Assembly: GCA_903960915.1 (NCBI GenBank)
Contig: CAJCCO010000064.1
Span: 1 to 51,609, forward strand
Length of the DNA stretch: 51,609 bases
Source of the DNA: an uncultured beta proteobacterium
GTDB lineage: Bacteria; Pseudomonadota; Gammaproteobacteria; Burkholderiales; Burkholderiaceae_C
Reading direction: 5' to 3'
Below, one piece after another: positions 15,892 to 27,305 of this stretch. Within the stretch, counting starts at the first letter, position 1. Every line of letters starts with the position of its first letter. The notes under the pieces are model-generated. The model ran no database searches. It saw nothing but the letters and a program-made list of their open reading frames with translations, and had not been told where the DNA came from. The position numbers were made by a program, and so were the translations under genes.

Positions 15892-16054
15892 AGGGTAAGC
15901 CCCGACAGGGTATGTCCCGATTCACGGCGAGGGGCTGCAGCCCTACAGTCAAGGCATTCGACCAAGGGCCTCTGGCCCTGTGAAGTTGGAAGGCCCAGGA
16001 GACAAAAGCGGCACAGATTCGAGCTGTATCGCAAAAAAACGAAACGATTCAAAA

Positions 16055-16082
16055 GACACCGCTCACCCCGGTGTCTTTTTTT
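16055..16082 (+). terminator. Rho-independent terminator
   Basis: GACACCG-N7-CGGTGTC, a perfect 7-bp stem, is followed directly by a run of T (16075-16082). It would end the enoyl-CoA hydratase/GMC operon. Confidence 0.85.
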
Positions 16083-16169
16083 ATGCGCCAAGCAGTTTTG
16101 GTCTTAAAGCCTTGGTATTACTGATTTCCTAGCTACCAAAGCCATAGCAAGCACCGCCCGGCTGGGTGC

Positions 16170-16175
16170 GACAAT
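16170..16175 (+). promoter_or_regulatory. Candidate -10 box for the TSUP exporter gene
   Basis: GACAAT is followed by GCCGCC and the ATG at 16182, without a Shine-Dalgarno sequence. The same GCGACAATGCC string precedes the small ORF near 3084. Confidence 0.3.
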
Positions 16176-16181
16176 GCCGCC

Positions 16182-16955
16182 ATGGAATTACTGATTGTTT
16201 CGCTGGCCTCGCTGCTGGCCGGCTTTGTGGACTCTATCGTCGGCGGCGGCGGTTTGATACTGGTGCCGGCCTTGTTTGCCACGTTTCCCAACACGCACCC
16301 GGCCACGCTGTTTGGCATCAACAAGGGGGCCTCCATCTGGGGTACCGCCATGGCCACTTTGCAGTACAGCCGGCGGGTGGAGATGCGCTGGGCGGCGCTG
16401 CTGCCGGCTGCGTTGGCGGGTTTTACCGCCTCGTTTGCCGGGGCCTGGCTGGTCACGTTGGTGTCGCCCCACTATTTGCGCAAGGTGCTGCCGCTGGTGT
16501 TGCTGGGGGTGCTCATTTACACCTTGCTCAAGAAAGACCTGGGGCAGCAGCACACGCCGCGTTTTGCCGGGCGCACCGAGGCCTGGGTGGCCGCCGGCAT
16601 TGGCGCTTTGATTGGCTTTTACGACGGCTTTTTTGGCCCCGGCACCGGCAGTTTCTTGGTGTTTTTGTTTGTGCGCCTGCTGGGCTACGACTTTTTGAGC
16701 GCGTCGGCCTCGGCCAAACTGGTTAACACGGCCACCAACTTGGCGGCGCTGCTGCTGTTTGTAGCCAAGGGCCACATCTGGTGGCATTTTGTGTTGGCCA
16801 TGGCGCTGGCCAATGTGGTGGGCAGCCTGTTGGGGACGCGGCTGGCGCTCAAGCACGGCACGGCTTTTGTACGGGTGTTTTTCATCGTGGTGGTGAGTGC
16901 GCTGATTCTCAAAACCGGCTTTGATGCCTTTTTTCGCGAGACTTTGAGCGTTTGA
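16182..16955 (+). CDS. TSUP-family (TauE/SafE) membrane transporter
   Basis: 257 residues with about eight hydrophobic segments. The N-terminus LASLLAGFVDSIVGGGGLILVPAL and the mid-protein repeat GALIGFYDGFFGPGTGSFLVFLFV are the paired half-signatures of the TauE/SafE/YfcA family. These inner-membrane proteins export sulfite, sulfoacetate or other small organosulfur anions; the substrate here is unknown. Its closest flavour is YfcA-like. It is a single gene between a terminator and a hairpin-rich intergenic region. Confidence 0.9.
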   Translation: MELLIVSLASLLAGFVDSIVGGGGLILVPALFATFPNTHPATLFGINKGASIWGTAMATLQYSRRVEMRWAALLPAALAGFTASFAGAWLVTLVSPHYLRKVLPLVLLGVLIYTLLKKDLGQQHTPRFAGRTEAWVAAGIGALIGFYDGFFGPGTGSFLVFLFVRLLGYDFLSASASAKLVNTATNLAALLLFVAKGHIWWHFVLAMALANVVGSLLGTRLALKHGTAFVRVFFIVVVSALILKTGFDAFFRETLSV

Positions 16956-17019
16956 GCCGCTGACCGGCGTTAAGCGCCGCTGGCGCTGCGCTGTGTCGAT
17001 GGGCTTTACAGCGGCGCTG

Positions 17020-17062
17020 AAACAGGCCCGGTCTTTGGCCTGTTTAAATGGGCTAAGCCCAT
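17020..17062 (+). other. Two perfect inverted repeats upstream of the PEP-CTERM gene
   Basis: AAACAGGCC-N8-GGCCTGTTT (17020-17045) is a 9-bp stem that may weakly terminate the TSUP transcript, although only TTTAAAT follows. ATGGGCT-A-AGCCCAT (17048-17062) is a second perfect palindrome centred about 68 bp upstream of the predicted sigma-54 start. It is a candidate activator-binding site. Confidence 0.45.
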
Positions 17063-17096
17063 GATTCATATGGTTTTTTCATGATCTTCAACGTGA

Positions 17097-17112
17097 AGGC
17101 ACAGTCTTTGCG
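17097..17112 (+). promoter_or_regulatory. Sigma-54 (RpoN) -24/-12 promoter element
   Basis: GGCAC (17098-17102), 5 nt, then TTGC (17108-17111) matches the invariant core GGCAC-N5-TTGC of sigma-54 promoters exactly. Only flanking, less conserved positions differ. Predicted transcription start is near 17123, giving a roughly 40-nt leader with AGGAG before the ATG at 17163. PEP-CTERM genes in other betaproteobacteria are known to be controlled by RpoN with the PrsK/PrsR two-component system, which supports the call. Confidence 0.7.
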
Positions 17113-17162
17113 TTAAGTGACCAGGCTTGCATAGGGCAGGCTGTTACTTCAGGAGAATCATC

Positions 17163-17984
17163 ATGAAATTTGTTAAAAACGCCCTGGTTTCCGTGGGCTT
17201 GGGTCTGCTGCTTCAAGCAGGCAGCCAGGCCGCGGTTATCACCCAATGGACTTACAACGTCAGCAGCAGCTGGACGGCGGCCACGCCCGTGGGTGCGCCA
17301 CCCGTGGGGGTTGACCTCACCGCATCGCAACTCAGTTGGGGCGATGCCGTGCTGGCTAACCGCAGCACGCTGACCATCACCAACCCGGCCGCTGGCTTGG
17401 TGGATACCTATATTGGTGTCGGTCTGCCGCCCAGCATTTTTGCCGCACCGGGCAGCACCATTACCCATGCCAACAACCCGATTGGCGGCACCAGCCTGGC
17501 CAGAGCCACCTTGCAGTCGAGCTTGACGCTCAACGCCGTGTTGCCCGCTGGCGGACCCACAGGCCCCACGCCGATCGACCTGGACATCTTGTTTGAGGAA
17601 ACGCCTAACGCCACCCCTTGTGCCGTTACGGCCAGTCCCACACCGTGTAACGATATTTTTGTACTCACCACACCGCTGCAAAACCAGCTGTTCACCTGGG
17701 ATTCTGACGGCGCTGGCGGCGATGCACCGGTTGACTACTACGTGAACATCTTCCCCACCACCGGTGTGCTGGACCTGCTGGAGCCTGCTGCATGTATTGC
17801 CGCCGGCATTGCCAATGGCATTTGCATTGGCTTCACCACGCCTGAGGCACAGACCACCGCGCTGCCGTTCTCATTCACGGTGACGACTGAGCCCAGCTCT
17901 GTGCCCGAGCCCGGCTCCATGGCTTTGGCGGGCTTGGCCCTGCTGGGGTTGACCGTGGCCCGCAAGCGCGCTGCCAAGGTTTGA
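17163..17984 (+). CDS. PEP-CTERM sorting-domain protein, THxN-family-like
   Basis: 273 residues from the ATG at 17163 (AGGAG 8 nt upstream). An N-terminal signal peptide (KNALVSVGLGLLLQAGSQAA) is followed by an extracellular domain starting ITQWTYNVSSSW. Central ITHANNPIGGTSL carries the TH-x-N motif for which one PEP-CTERM family is named. Two paired-cysteine stretches (TPCAVTASPTPC and ACIAAGIANGICIGF) also occur. The C-terminus has VPEPGS, a transmembrane helix MALAGLALLGLTV and a basic tail RKRAAK: the sorting signal cut by exosortase EpsH/XrtA. The product should be exported and surface-attached in exopolysaccharide-associated biofilm or floc. No exosortase gene is in the window. Confidence 0.92.
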   Translation: MKFVKNALVSVGLGLLLQAGSQAAVITQWTYNVSSSWTAATPVGAPPVGVDLTASQLSWGDAVLANRSTLTITNPAAGLVDTYIGVGLPPSIFAAPGSTITHANNPIGGTSLARATLQSSLTLNAVLPAGGPTGPTPIDLDILFEETPNATPCAVTASPTPCNDIFVLTTPLQNQLFTWDSDGAGGDAPVDYYVNIFPTTGVLDLLEPAACIAAGIANGICIGFTTPEAQTTALPFSFTVTTEPSSVPEPGSMALAGLALLGLTVARKRAAKV

Positions 17985-18008
17985 TTCGAAAAGCGTTACG
18001 TTAAAAAA

Positions 18009-18063
18009 GCGTTAAAAAGCGCCGCCTCAGGCCCCCGCGTTAGCGGGTGGCTGGGGCGGCGCT
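18009..18063 (-). terminator. Terminator for the mreBCD-mrdA operon
   Basis: On the minus strand AGCGCCGCC (18063-18055) pairs perfectly with GGCGGCGCT (18026-18018), followed by TTTTTAACGCTTTTTT. An inner CCCGC-N4-GCGGG hairpin lies in the loop. The mrdA stop codon (18040-18042) falls inside the structure. It may also weaken read-through from the convergent PEP-CTERM gene. Confidence 0.75.
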
Positions 18064-20037
18064 GCTGTTTTGGGCGGCGGCTTTTGCGGCTGCGCTGGGC
18101 TGGCCCGGCCAGGGCATTTCAGAGGCTTTGCGCGGGGTGCCAATGGGCGCTTGGGTCTGGGCTTTTTGAACTGCTGCGATGTCCTCCACGCTGGGGTATT
18201 GGTCCATCAGCCAGTAGTCAAAAACCCGGCGGGCAATGGGGGCGGCGTTCTGGGCGCCAAAGCCGGCGTTTTCCACAATCATGGCCAGTGCAATGCGCGG
18301 TTTGTCGGCCGGGGCAAAGGCCATGTAGAGGGCGTGGTCGCGAAAAATCTCGTCGATTCGGGACGCCACGTATTTCTCGTTTTGCTTGATCTGTATCACC
18401 TGAGCGGTGCCGGTTTTTCCTGCGCTGGTGTAGGGCGCCCCGCGAAAACTGGAGGCCGAGGTGCCTTCGATGTTCACCCCCACCAAGGCGTTGTTGATGA
18501 TTGCAATGTTGGCCGGCTTGGCAATGACCTCGCCCACCGAGATATGGCCCGTGGTGGTGGGCGCGCGCGTCAGAATGTCCACCACCTCTTTCACCAGATG
18601 CGGTTTCATTTTCACGCCCTGGTTGGCCAGCGTGGCGGTGGCGCTGGCCAGTTGCAGCATGGTGAAGTTGTTGTAGCCCTGGCCAATACCCAGCGAGATG
18701 GTCTCGCCGGCGTACCACTTTTGCTGCTCGGGGCGCTTGTAGGCGCGGCGCTTCCAGTCGGTGGAGGGCAGCAGGCCGCGCACTTCGCCATAAATGTCAA
18801 TGCCCGTGAGCTCGCCAAAACCAAAGCGCTGCAGCTGATCGTGGATGCCGTCCACGCCCATGTCATTGGCCAGTATGTAGTAGTAGGTATCGCACGACTC
18901 GACGATGGAGCGGTGCATGTTGACGGTGCCGTGCCCGCCTTCCTTGTCGTCACGGAAGCGGTGGTTGCCAAACATGAAGTAGCCGGGGTCCACAATGCTT
19001 TGCTCGGGCGTGCGCACCCCGGTTTCTAGCGCGGCCAGGGCCATGAAGGGTTTGTAGGTGGAGCCCGGCGGGTAGGTGCCGCGCAAGGCCCGGTTGAGCA
19101 GCGGCTTGTGGGGTGACTCGTTGAGCGCCTGCCAACTTTCGCTGTCAATGCCTTCAACAAACAGGTTGGGGTCGAAGGTGGGCATGCTGACAAAAGCCAG
19201 CACTTCGCCGGTGCTGGGGTCCAGGGCCACCAGGGCGCCGCGCCGGGTGCCGTACAACTCTTCCACCAGTTTTTGCAACCTGATGTCAATGGACAACTGG
19301 ACCGTGTTGCCCGGGGTGGCCGGGCTGCTGGCGAGTTTGCGGGTGGCGCGTCCGCCAGCCGAAGTTTCTATCGCGTTGACCCCGGTGGTGCCGTGCAACT
19401 GGGCCTCGAAGCTTTGTTCTATGCCCAGCTTGCCAATGTATTCGGTGCCACGGTAGTTGGCCTCGTCGTCAGAGTCGGCGAGTTTTTCTTTCTCGGCCGG
19501 GTTGATGCGCCCGATGTAGCCAATCACATGGCTGGCCAGTTCGCCAAACGGGTAGTTTCGGAACAAGCGGGCCTTGATCTCAAAGCCGGGAAAGCGGTAA
19601 CGCTGGGCGGCAAATCTGGCCACCTCTTCGTCACGCAGGCGGCTGCGCAGCGGCAGGGATTCAAAGCTTCTGGACTCTTCGCGCAACTTCTTGAAGTGGC
19701 GCCGGTCGCGCGGCGTGATCTCGATCACCTGGGCCAGTTGGTCAATGCTTTGTTCCAGGTTGGCTACCTTGGAGGGCGTTACCTCCAGGGTGTAGGCCGA
19801 GTAATTGGTGGCCAGCACCACGCCGTTGCGGTCCAGAATAAGGCCGCGGTTGGGCACCACCGGCACGATGGCGGTGCGGTTGTTTTCGGCCTGCTCACGG
19901 AGGTCTTCATGGCGCACCACTTGCAGGTAAATCAGGCGCGCTGCCAGCAGCCCAAAGCAGACGAGCACCGCGATGCTGACCACCAGCACCCGCTCGCGAA
20001 AGCGGTGCAGATCGACTTCGACGTTGCGCATTTCCAT
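18040..20037 (-). CDS. mrdA: Penicillin-binding protein 2 (peptidoglycan transpeptidase MrdA)
   Basis: 665 residues. A single N-terminal membrane anchor (VLVVSIAVLVCFGLLAARLIYL, about 18-39) precedes the dimerisation domain with NRGLILDRNGVVLA. The transpeptidase domain has catalytic STYK (Ser326, Lys329), SCD as the SxN motif (about 383) and KTGTAQ (about 541). It cross-links wall peptidoglycan in the elongasome for rod shape. It is the last gene of mreB-mreC-mreD-mrdA. The C-terminal tail is Ala/Pro/Gln-rich. rodA, which often follows mrdA, is absent; a terminator overlaps the stop. Confidence 0.97.
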   Translation of the reverse strand: MEMRNVEVDLHRFRERVLVVSIAVLVCFGLLAARLIYLQVVRHEDLREQAENNRTAIVPVVPNRGLILDRNGVVLATNYSAYTLEVTPSKVANLEQSIDQLAQVIEITPRDRRHFKKLREESRSFESLPLRSRLRDEEVARFAAQRYRFPGFEIKARLFRNYPFGELASHVIGYIGRINPAEKEKLADSDDEANYRGTEYIGKLGIEQSFEAQLHGTTGVNAIETSAGGRATRKLASSPATPGNTVQLSIDIRLQKLVEELYGTRRGALVALDPSTGEVLAFVSMPTFDPNLFVEGIDSESWQALNESPHKPLLNRALRGTYPPGSTYKPFMALAALETGVRTPEQSIVDPGYFMFGNHRFRDDKEGGHGTVNMHRSIVESCDTYYYILANDMGVDGIHDQLQRFGFGELTGIDIYGEVRGLLPSTDWKRRAYKRPEQQKWYAGETISLGIGQGYNNFTMLQLASATATLANQGVKMKPHLVKEVVDILTRAPTTTGHISVGEVIAKPANIAIINNALVGVNIEGTSASSFRGAPYTSAGKTGTAQVIQIKQNEKYVASRIDEIFRDHALYMAFAPADKPRIALAMIVENAGFGAQNAAPIARRVFDYWLMDQYPSVEDIAAVQKAQTQAPIGTPRKASEMPWPGQPSAAAKAAAQNSSAAPATR

Positions 20038-20075
20038 GAGGGGTTCTTACCTGGGCGTCAAGGGCAGGGCCCGCT

Positions 20076-20606
20076 TTACAGCGGACGGTGCGCGTCGGGG
20101 TTGGGGGCACGCTTTTGCGGCAGCAGCAGCAAGGCGCTCACGACCGGCCACAGCAGGGCTTCGAGCAACGGGGCCAGCAGCATCCACGGGCCTGGAAAGG
20201 CGCCGCCTGCGAGCAAGCGGGCAACCACGTCAATCATATGGGCCGCCACCAACAGCGGCAGCACATGAAAGGCTTGCGAACTGACCGGGAACCACAGCAA
20301 GCGGCGGTGAATGGCAATGGCCAGAAAGGTCATGACGGTGTAGGCCAGGGCGTGCTGGCCCAGCATGGCGCCTTGGTGCACATCCAGGCAAATGCCAAAG
20401 AAAAAAGCCAGGCCCACGCCAATGCGCTGGGGTTGGTGCACGCTCCAGAACACCAGCACCACGGCCAGCAGATCGGGCACCCAGGCGGCGCGGCCCCACA
20501 AGCCCATGCCCATGAGCATGTTGAACGCCAGCGCGCCCACCAGGCTGCTCCAGATAAATAAGGGGTTGGCCGGCAGCAGCAGCTGGCGGCCGGGGCGCAT
20601 GATCAT
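20076..20606 (-). CDS. mreD: Rod shape-determining protein MreD
   Basis: 176 residues with five or six hydrophobic segments. It begins MIMRPGRQLLLPANPLFI, and the conserved inner-membrane core (VLVFWSVHQPQRIGVGLAFFFGICLDVHQGAMLGQHALAY) is typical of proteobacterial MreD. It bridges MreC and the cytoskeletal/PBP2 machinery in the inner membrane. Its start overlaps the mreC stop by 4 bp. mrdA begins 38 bp downstream. Confidence 0.94.
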   Translation of the reverse strand: MIMRPGRQLLLPANPLFIWSSLVGALAFNMLMGMGLWGRAAWVPDLLAVVLVFWSVHQPQRIGVGLAFFFGICLDVHQGAMLGQHALAYTVMTFLAIAIHRRLLWFPVSSQAFHVLPLLVAAHMIDVVARLLAGGAFPGPWMLLAPLLEALLWPVVSALLLLPQKRAPNPDAHRPL

Positions 20607-21523
20607 CGACGGCCTCCAGGGCGTGTGGCTGGGGTGGGGGCAGAGGCCTCAGGGCGCGGGCCGGTGGGTACCGCCAGCGCCTTGAGCACCATCACATGGC
20701 TGGCGCCTGACACCAGACCCAGCGGTGTGCAGACGATGCGGGCAAAGGCGGAGTCCACCCGGCGCTCCACTTTCAAAACGCGCGCCACCGGCAGGCCTGG
20801 TGGGTAGACGCCGTCCACGCCGCTGGTGGTCAGCAGGTCGCCCACCTGGACGTCGGCGTTGGTGTCCATGAAGCGCAGTTCCAGCCCGCCAGCGCGTGAG
20901 CTGGCGTCGCCAAAGGCCAGGCCGCGCACGCCGCTGCGGGTGTTGAGCACGGGAATGGCGTGGTCGCGGTCGGTGATCAGCGTGACCTCGCTGACCAGCG
21001 GGTAGACCCGGGTGACCTGGCCGAGCACGCCGTTTTCATCCAGCACGGGCGAGCCCGCTTCAATCTGCTGAGCGGCGCCTTGGTCAATGATGACCTTTTT
21101 GGCGTAGGGGTCGGCCGCGTCGTACAGCACTTGGGCGGCTTGGGACGTGGTGCCCAGGCGTTCGCGCAGCCCCAGCAACTGGCGCAGCCGCAGGTTTTCC
21201 AGGGCCAGTTGTTCTACCTGGTTGGCGCGTTGTGATTGCCGGCCCAGCTCGGTGCGGGCGGCGGCTTCATTGGCCTTGGCGGTGCTGAGCGACTCAAAAT
21301 ACGCGCTGCTGCCACGCGCCCACAAAACCGGGCGCAAGGCCAGCCACTGCACCGGGTACAGCACGGTGGCCACCACGGCACGCACGGGCTGCGTCATGCG
21401 CAGGCGTGTGTCGGCCACCATCAAGAACAGCGCCAGCACACTGAAAAAGAGGAGCTTGGACAGGGCCGAGGGGCCCTGTCTGAACAAGGGAGGGGGGGTT
21501 CCGTCCAGCGTACCGAGTGGCAT
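20603..21523 (-). CDS. mreC: Rod shape-determining protein MreC
   Basis: 306 residues. A short cytoplasmic N-terminus precedes one transmembrane helix (LLFFSVLALFLMVADTRL, about 24-41). A periplasmic coiled coil follows (AARTELGRQSQRANQVEQLALENLRLRQLLGL), then the two beta-barrel domains with VIIDQGAAQQIEAGSPVLDENGVLGQV and LLTTSGVDGVYPPGLPVA. It is the periplasmic scaffold of the elongasome. The gene starts 14 bp after mreB and overlaps mreD. Confidence 0.96.
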   Translation of the reverse strand: MPLGTLDGTPPPLFRQGPSALSKLLFFSVLALFLMVADTRLRMTQPVRAVVATVLYPVQWLALRPVLWARGSSAYFESLSTAKANEAAARTELGRQSQRANQVEQLALENLRLRQLLGLRERLGTTSQAAQVLYDAADPYAKKVIIDQGAAQQIEAGSPVLDENGVLGQVTRVYPLVSEVTLITDRDHAIPVLNTRSGVRGLAFGDASSRAGGLELRFMDTNADVQVGDLLTTSGVDGVYPPGLPVARVLKVERRVDSAFARIVCTPLGLVSGASHVMVLKALAVPTGPRPEASAPTPATRPGGRR

Positions 21524-21537
21524 CGCTGATCCTGCGC

Positions 21538-22638
<1,101 letters not shown>

Positions 22639-22782
22639 TCAAATGGGTGCTTTTTGGTCTAAAACCTGCACACAGGCAGGCCGCTAGCCAAACGCTGGAT
22701 AATACCCTATACCCTGTGAATAACCCCGCTGAATGTGCCGCGAAAGAGGTGCCAGCCCAGGGGTTTTGAATGAAGATCCACC

Positions 22783-23082
22783 ATGTCCCTGACCGCAGCC
22801 GATATTGCCCGTATTGCCAACCTGGCCCGCTTAGAGCTCCAGCCAGACGAAAGTGCGCGCATGCGCACCAAAATCAACGGTTTTTTTGAGCTGGTAGAAA
22901 CCATGCGCGCGGTGGACACCACCGGCATCGAGCCGCTGGCCCACCCGGTGGCGGCCATTCGTGACATCAGCCTGCGCCTGCGCGAAGACCGCGCCAGCGA
23001 GCCCAACAACCGGGAAGCCAACCAGCGCAACGCGCCTGCCGTAGAAAACGGCCTGTTTCTAGTGCCCAAAGTGATCGAGTAA
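22783..23082 (+). CDS. gatC: Aspartyl/glutamyl-tRNA amidotransferase subunit C
   Basis: 99 residues. Conserved elements are [21 protein letters not shown] at the N-terminus, [11 protein letters not shown] in the middle, and [18 protein letters not shown] at the end. GatC stabilises the GatAB complex that amidates misacylated Glu-tRNA(Gln) or Asp-tRNA(Asn). It is the first gene of gatCAB, with gatA 3 bp downstream. Its upstream 200 bp is shared with the divergent mreB; no clear promoter could be fixed there. Confidence 0.96.
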   Translation: MSLTAADIARIANLARLELQPDESARMRTKINGFFELVETMRAVDTTGIEPLAHPVAAIRDISLRLREDRASEPNNREANQRNAPAVENGLFLVPKVIE

Positions 23083-23085
23083 CCC

Positions 23086-24548
23086 ATGGACCAACTGCAC
23101 ACCCTGAGCGTGGCCGAATTGGCCGCGCGTCTGAAAAAAAAGGACTTCAGCGCGGTCGAGCTGGCCACGCGTTTTCTGGCCCGTTTGGGCGGCAACCCGC
23201 ACAACGCCTTCCTGGACATTGACAGCGAGGTGACGCTGGCCCAGGCCCGCGAATCGGACGCCCGCCTGGCCGCCGGTACCGCCGGCCCGCTGGAAGGCGT
23301 GCCCATTGCCCACAAAGATATTTTTGTCACGCAGGATTTCGTCACCACCGCGGGCTCCAAAATGCTCCAGGGCTACCGCTCGCCGTTTGACGCCACCGTG
23401 GTGCAACGCCTGCGCGCCGCCGGCATGGTGACCCTGGGCAAGCTCAACTGCGACGAGTTCGCCATGGGCTCCAGCAACGAAAACTCGTTTTACGGCCCGG
23501 TCACCAACCCCTGGGACGTGCAGCGCGTGCCGGGCGGCTCCTCGGGCGGCAGCGCCGCCGCTGTGGCGGCTTACCTGACGCCAGCGGCCACCGGCACCGA
23601 CACCGGCGGCTCCATTCGCCAACCGGCCAGCTTTTGCGGCATCACCGGCATCAAGCCCACCTACGGCCGCGCCTCACGCTACGGCATGGTGGCTTTTGCC
23701 TCCAGCCTGGACCAGGGCGGCCCCATGGCCCGCAGCGCCGAAGACTGCGCTTTGCTGTTGTCGGCCATGTGCGGCCCCGACCCCGACCGTGACTCCACCT
23801 CGCTGGACGAGCCTAGCGAGAACTTCTCGGCCAAGCTAGGCGACAGCTTGCAGGGCCTGCGCATTGGCTTGCCGAAAGAGTTTTTTGGCGAAGGCCTGGC
23901 GCCCGATGTGCGCGCAGCGGTGGACGCGGCCTTGCACCAGTACGAAAAGCTGGGCGCCCAGCTGGTGCCCATCACCCTGCCGCGCACCGAGCTGTCCATT
24001 CCGGTCTACTACATCATTGCCCCGGCGGAGGCCTCAAGCAACCTGAGCCGTTTTGACGGCGTCAAGTTTGGCCACCGCGCCGACCAGTACACCGACCTGA
24101 TCGACATGTACAAAAAAACCCGGGCCGAAGGCTTTGGCGACGAAGCCAAGCGCCGCATCATGGTGGGCGCCTACGTGCTCAGCCACGGTTACTACGACGC
24201 CTATTACCTGCAAGCGCAAAAAATTCGCCGCATGATTGCCGACGACTTCCAGCAAGCCTTTACCCAGTGCGACGTGATTGCCGGCCCGGTGGCCCCCACC
24301 GTGGCCTGGAAGCTGGGCGACAAGAGCGACGACCCGGTGGCCAATTACCTGGCCGACATCTTCACCCTGCCGGCCTCTCTGGCTGGCCTGCCCGGCATGA
24401 GTGTGCCGGTGGGCTTAGGGGCGGGTGGCATGCCGGTGGGCCTGCAGTTGATCGGCAATTATTTACAAGAAGCCCAGTTGTTGAACGTGGCGCACCAGTT
24501 TCAGCTGGCCACGCAATGGCACACGGCCAAGCCCCAGAGAGTTGCAGC

Positions 24549-24552
<4 letters not shown>
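23086..24552 (+). CDS. gatA: Aspartyl/glutamyl-tRNA amidotransferase subunit A
   Basis: 488 residues. The amidase-signature catalytic triad is visible: Lys in [10 protein letters not shown], Ser in [16 protein letters not shown], and the nucleophilic Ser in [16 protein letters not shown]. It releases ammonia from glutamine for transamidation on GatB. The 4-bp ATGA overlap with gatB indicates translational coupling. Confidence 0.97.
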
Positions 24553-26033
<1,481 letters not shown>

Positions 26034-26097
26034 CTACGCGGCTTGTTTTGGTGTCCGCTAAGGGCCTAGCTTTTCGGGCTCCAGCAAAAGGCACGCC

Positions 26098-27228
26098 CTA
26101 GACACTTTTATCCAAACGCAACCCATAGCGGGTCGCCCGACCCACCCCCGTTTGCACCAACACCCCCATCTCACACAGCGCCGTGAGTTCGCGGTAAGCG
26201 GTGGCGCGTGAAACACGGCAGAGGTTGACGTATTTTTCGGTGCTGATGCCGTTGGCAAACCCGTCAGTCCCCACGTCATACAGTTTGTTGATCGCCTTGG
26301 TTTGTGTTGGCGTGAGTTGCGGGTGTTGCTCGCGCAGTTCGGCCCAGAAGCGGGTTTTGCGCAAGGCCGCTTGCATGTGTTCCCAGGTGGCATCCGCGGC
26401 TTTGTGCACGCAGCCCACAAACCATTGCACCCAGGGCGTCACGTCCATGCTGCGCTGTCCGGTGGCGGCTTGCAGTTGGGCGTAGTAGCCCGAGCGGTCC
26501 AGCCACATTTGCCGGGACAGACTCCACAAGCGCTGGTTGATTTTCAAATCTTGCGCCAGGGCCATTTCTACCAGCGCCCGGCCCACACGGCCGTTGCCGT
26601 CTTCAAACGGATGAATGGTTTCCAGCCACAGGTGCGCCAGCGCCGCGCGGACCAGGCCATCGGTTTGTTGCAGGCTGCTGTTGAACCAATCGATCAGCCG
26701 CGTCATCTGTGCCAGCACTTCTGCAGAGTCGGGTGCCTGGTAATGCACGGTGTCGGGTTTGCCCAGGCGCGGCGTGACGATCTGCATGGGCTCGGTATGG
26801 TCGCGGTAAGCGCCTGTGCGGATTTTCTGAATACCGCTTCGGCCGTTGGGGAACAAGGCTGACTGCCAGCCGTACAGGGTTTCGTGGGTTAAAGGCCGCT
26901 GACTTTGCTCAATGGCCGCTTGCAGCACGTCAAGCGTGGCTTCGGTGCGTTCATCGCGCGCCTGCGCTTTTGCATCGGCCAGGCCCAGACGTCTGGCGGC
27001 TGATGCCCGTACCGAATTGACGTGCAGAATTTCGCCTTCAATCTGTGCCGTGGCCACGGCCTCGTCGGCCCAGCCTTGCAACTGCAATTCACCCAGGTCC
27101 ATCAGCTGCAAATGGCTGACCAAGCCCATAGCCCGCCCTTGCGCATAGCGTGCGTCGGACAGCGCCGGTTGCAGCGCGGCCACATCCACCTGAAATTCAG
27201 GCCATTGGGGGGATTGCCAGAGGTACAT
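26098..27228 (-). CDS. Fic-family protein (DUF4172 N-terminus, Fic core, winged-helix C-terminus)
   Basis: 376 residues from the ATG at 27228; an ATG at 27237 adds three residues. The N-terminus MYLWQSPQWPEF is the DUF4172-type start. An alpha-inhibitory motif T60-AQI-E64-G65 fits [S/T]xxxE[G/N] of class II Fic proteins. The catalytic motif HPFEDGNGRVGR (His206) is intact, so AMP transfer is plausible. The last 60 residues form a winged helix-turn-helix (VSRATAYRELTALCEMGVLVQTGVGRATRYGL), implying DNA binding. Paired operator-like palindromes cover its promoter and start, consistent with autoregulation. It is a solitary gene between gatB (convergent) and pyrE. Confidence 0.92.
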   Translation of the reverse strand: MYLWQSPQWPEFQVDVAALQPALSDARYAQGRAMGLVSHLQLMDLGELQLQGWADEAVATAQIEGEILHVNSVRASAARRLGLADAKAQARDERTEATLDVLQAAIEQSQRPLTHETLYGWQSALFPNGRSGIQKIRTGAYRDHTEPMQIVTPRLGKPDTVHYQAPDSAEVLAQMTRLIDWFNSSLQQTDGLVRAALAHLWLETIHPFEDGNGRVGRALVEMALAQDLKINQRLWSLSRQMWLDRSGYYAQLQAATGQRSMDVTPWVQWFVGCVHKAADATWEHMQAALRKTRFWAELREQHPQLTPTQTKAINKLYDVGTDGFANGISTEKYVNLCRVSRATAYRELTALCEMGVLVQTGVGRATRYGLRLDKSV

Positions 27229-27289
27229 GAAGCGCATCTTAGGCGTTTACGCTTCAAAAGTGAAGCGCAAACACCGGTTTTGCGCTTCA
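27228..27289 (-). promoter_or_regulatory. Fic-gene promoter with two 11-7-11 inverted-repeat operators
   Basis: O1 is TGAAGCGCATC-N7-TTTACGCTTCA (27228-27256) and O2 is TGAAGCGCAAA-N7-TTTGCGCTTCA (27261-27289), separated by 4 bp. On the minus strand a promoter TTCACT (27264-27259), N17, TAAGAT (27241-27236) fits between: O2 covers the -35 box and O1 the -10 box and start codon. The ATG at 27228 lies 7 nt after the -10 box. The likely binder is the gene's own winged-helix domain. Confidence 0.7.
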
Positions 27290-27305
27290 GACTGAGCGGA
27301 GGGGC

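Noticed and set aside
15942..15985. GGGCTGCAGCCC and AGGGCC-type palindromes after the GMC gene considered as terminator
   Set aside because: No T tract follows either; the hairpin with T run at 16055 is the better terminator.
24267..24548. Longer N-terminus for GatB
   Set aside because: The extension lies entirely within gatA; the ATG at 24549 gives the conserved GatB start and the usual ATGA overlap.
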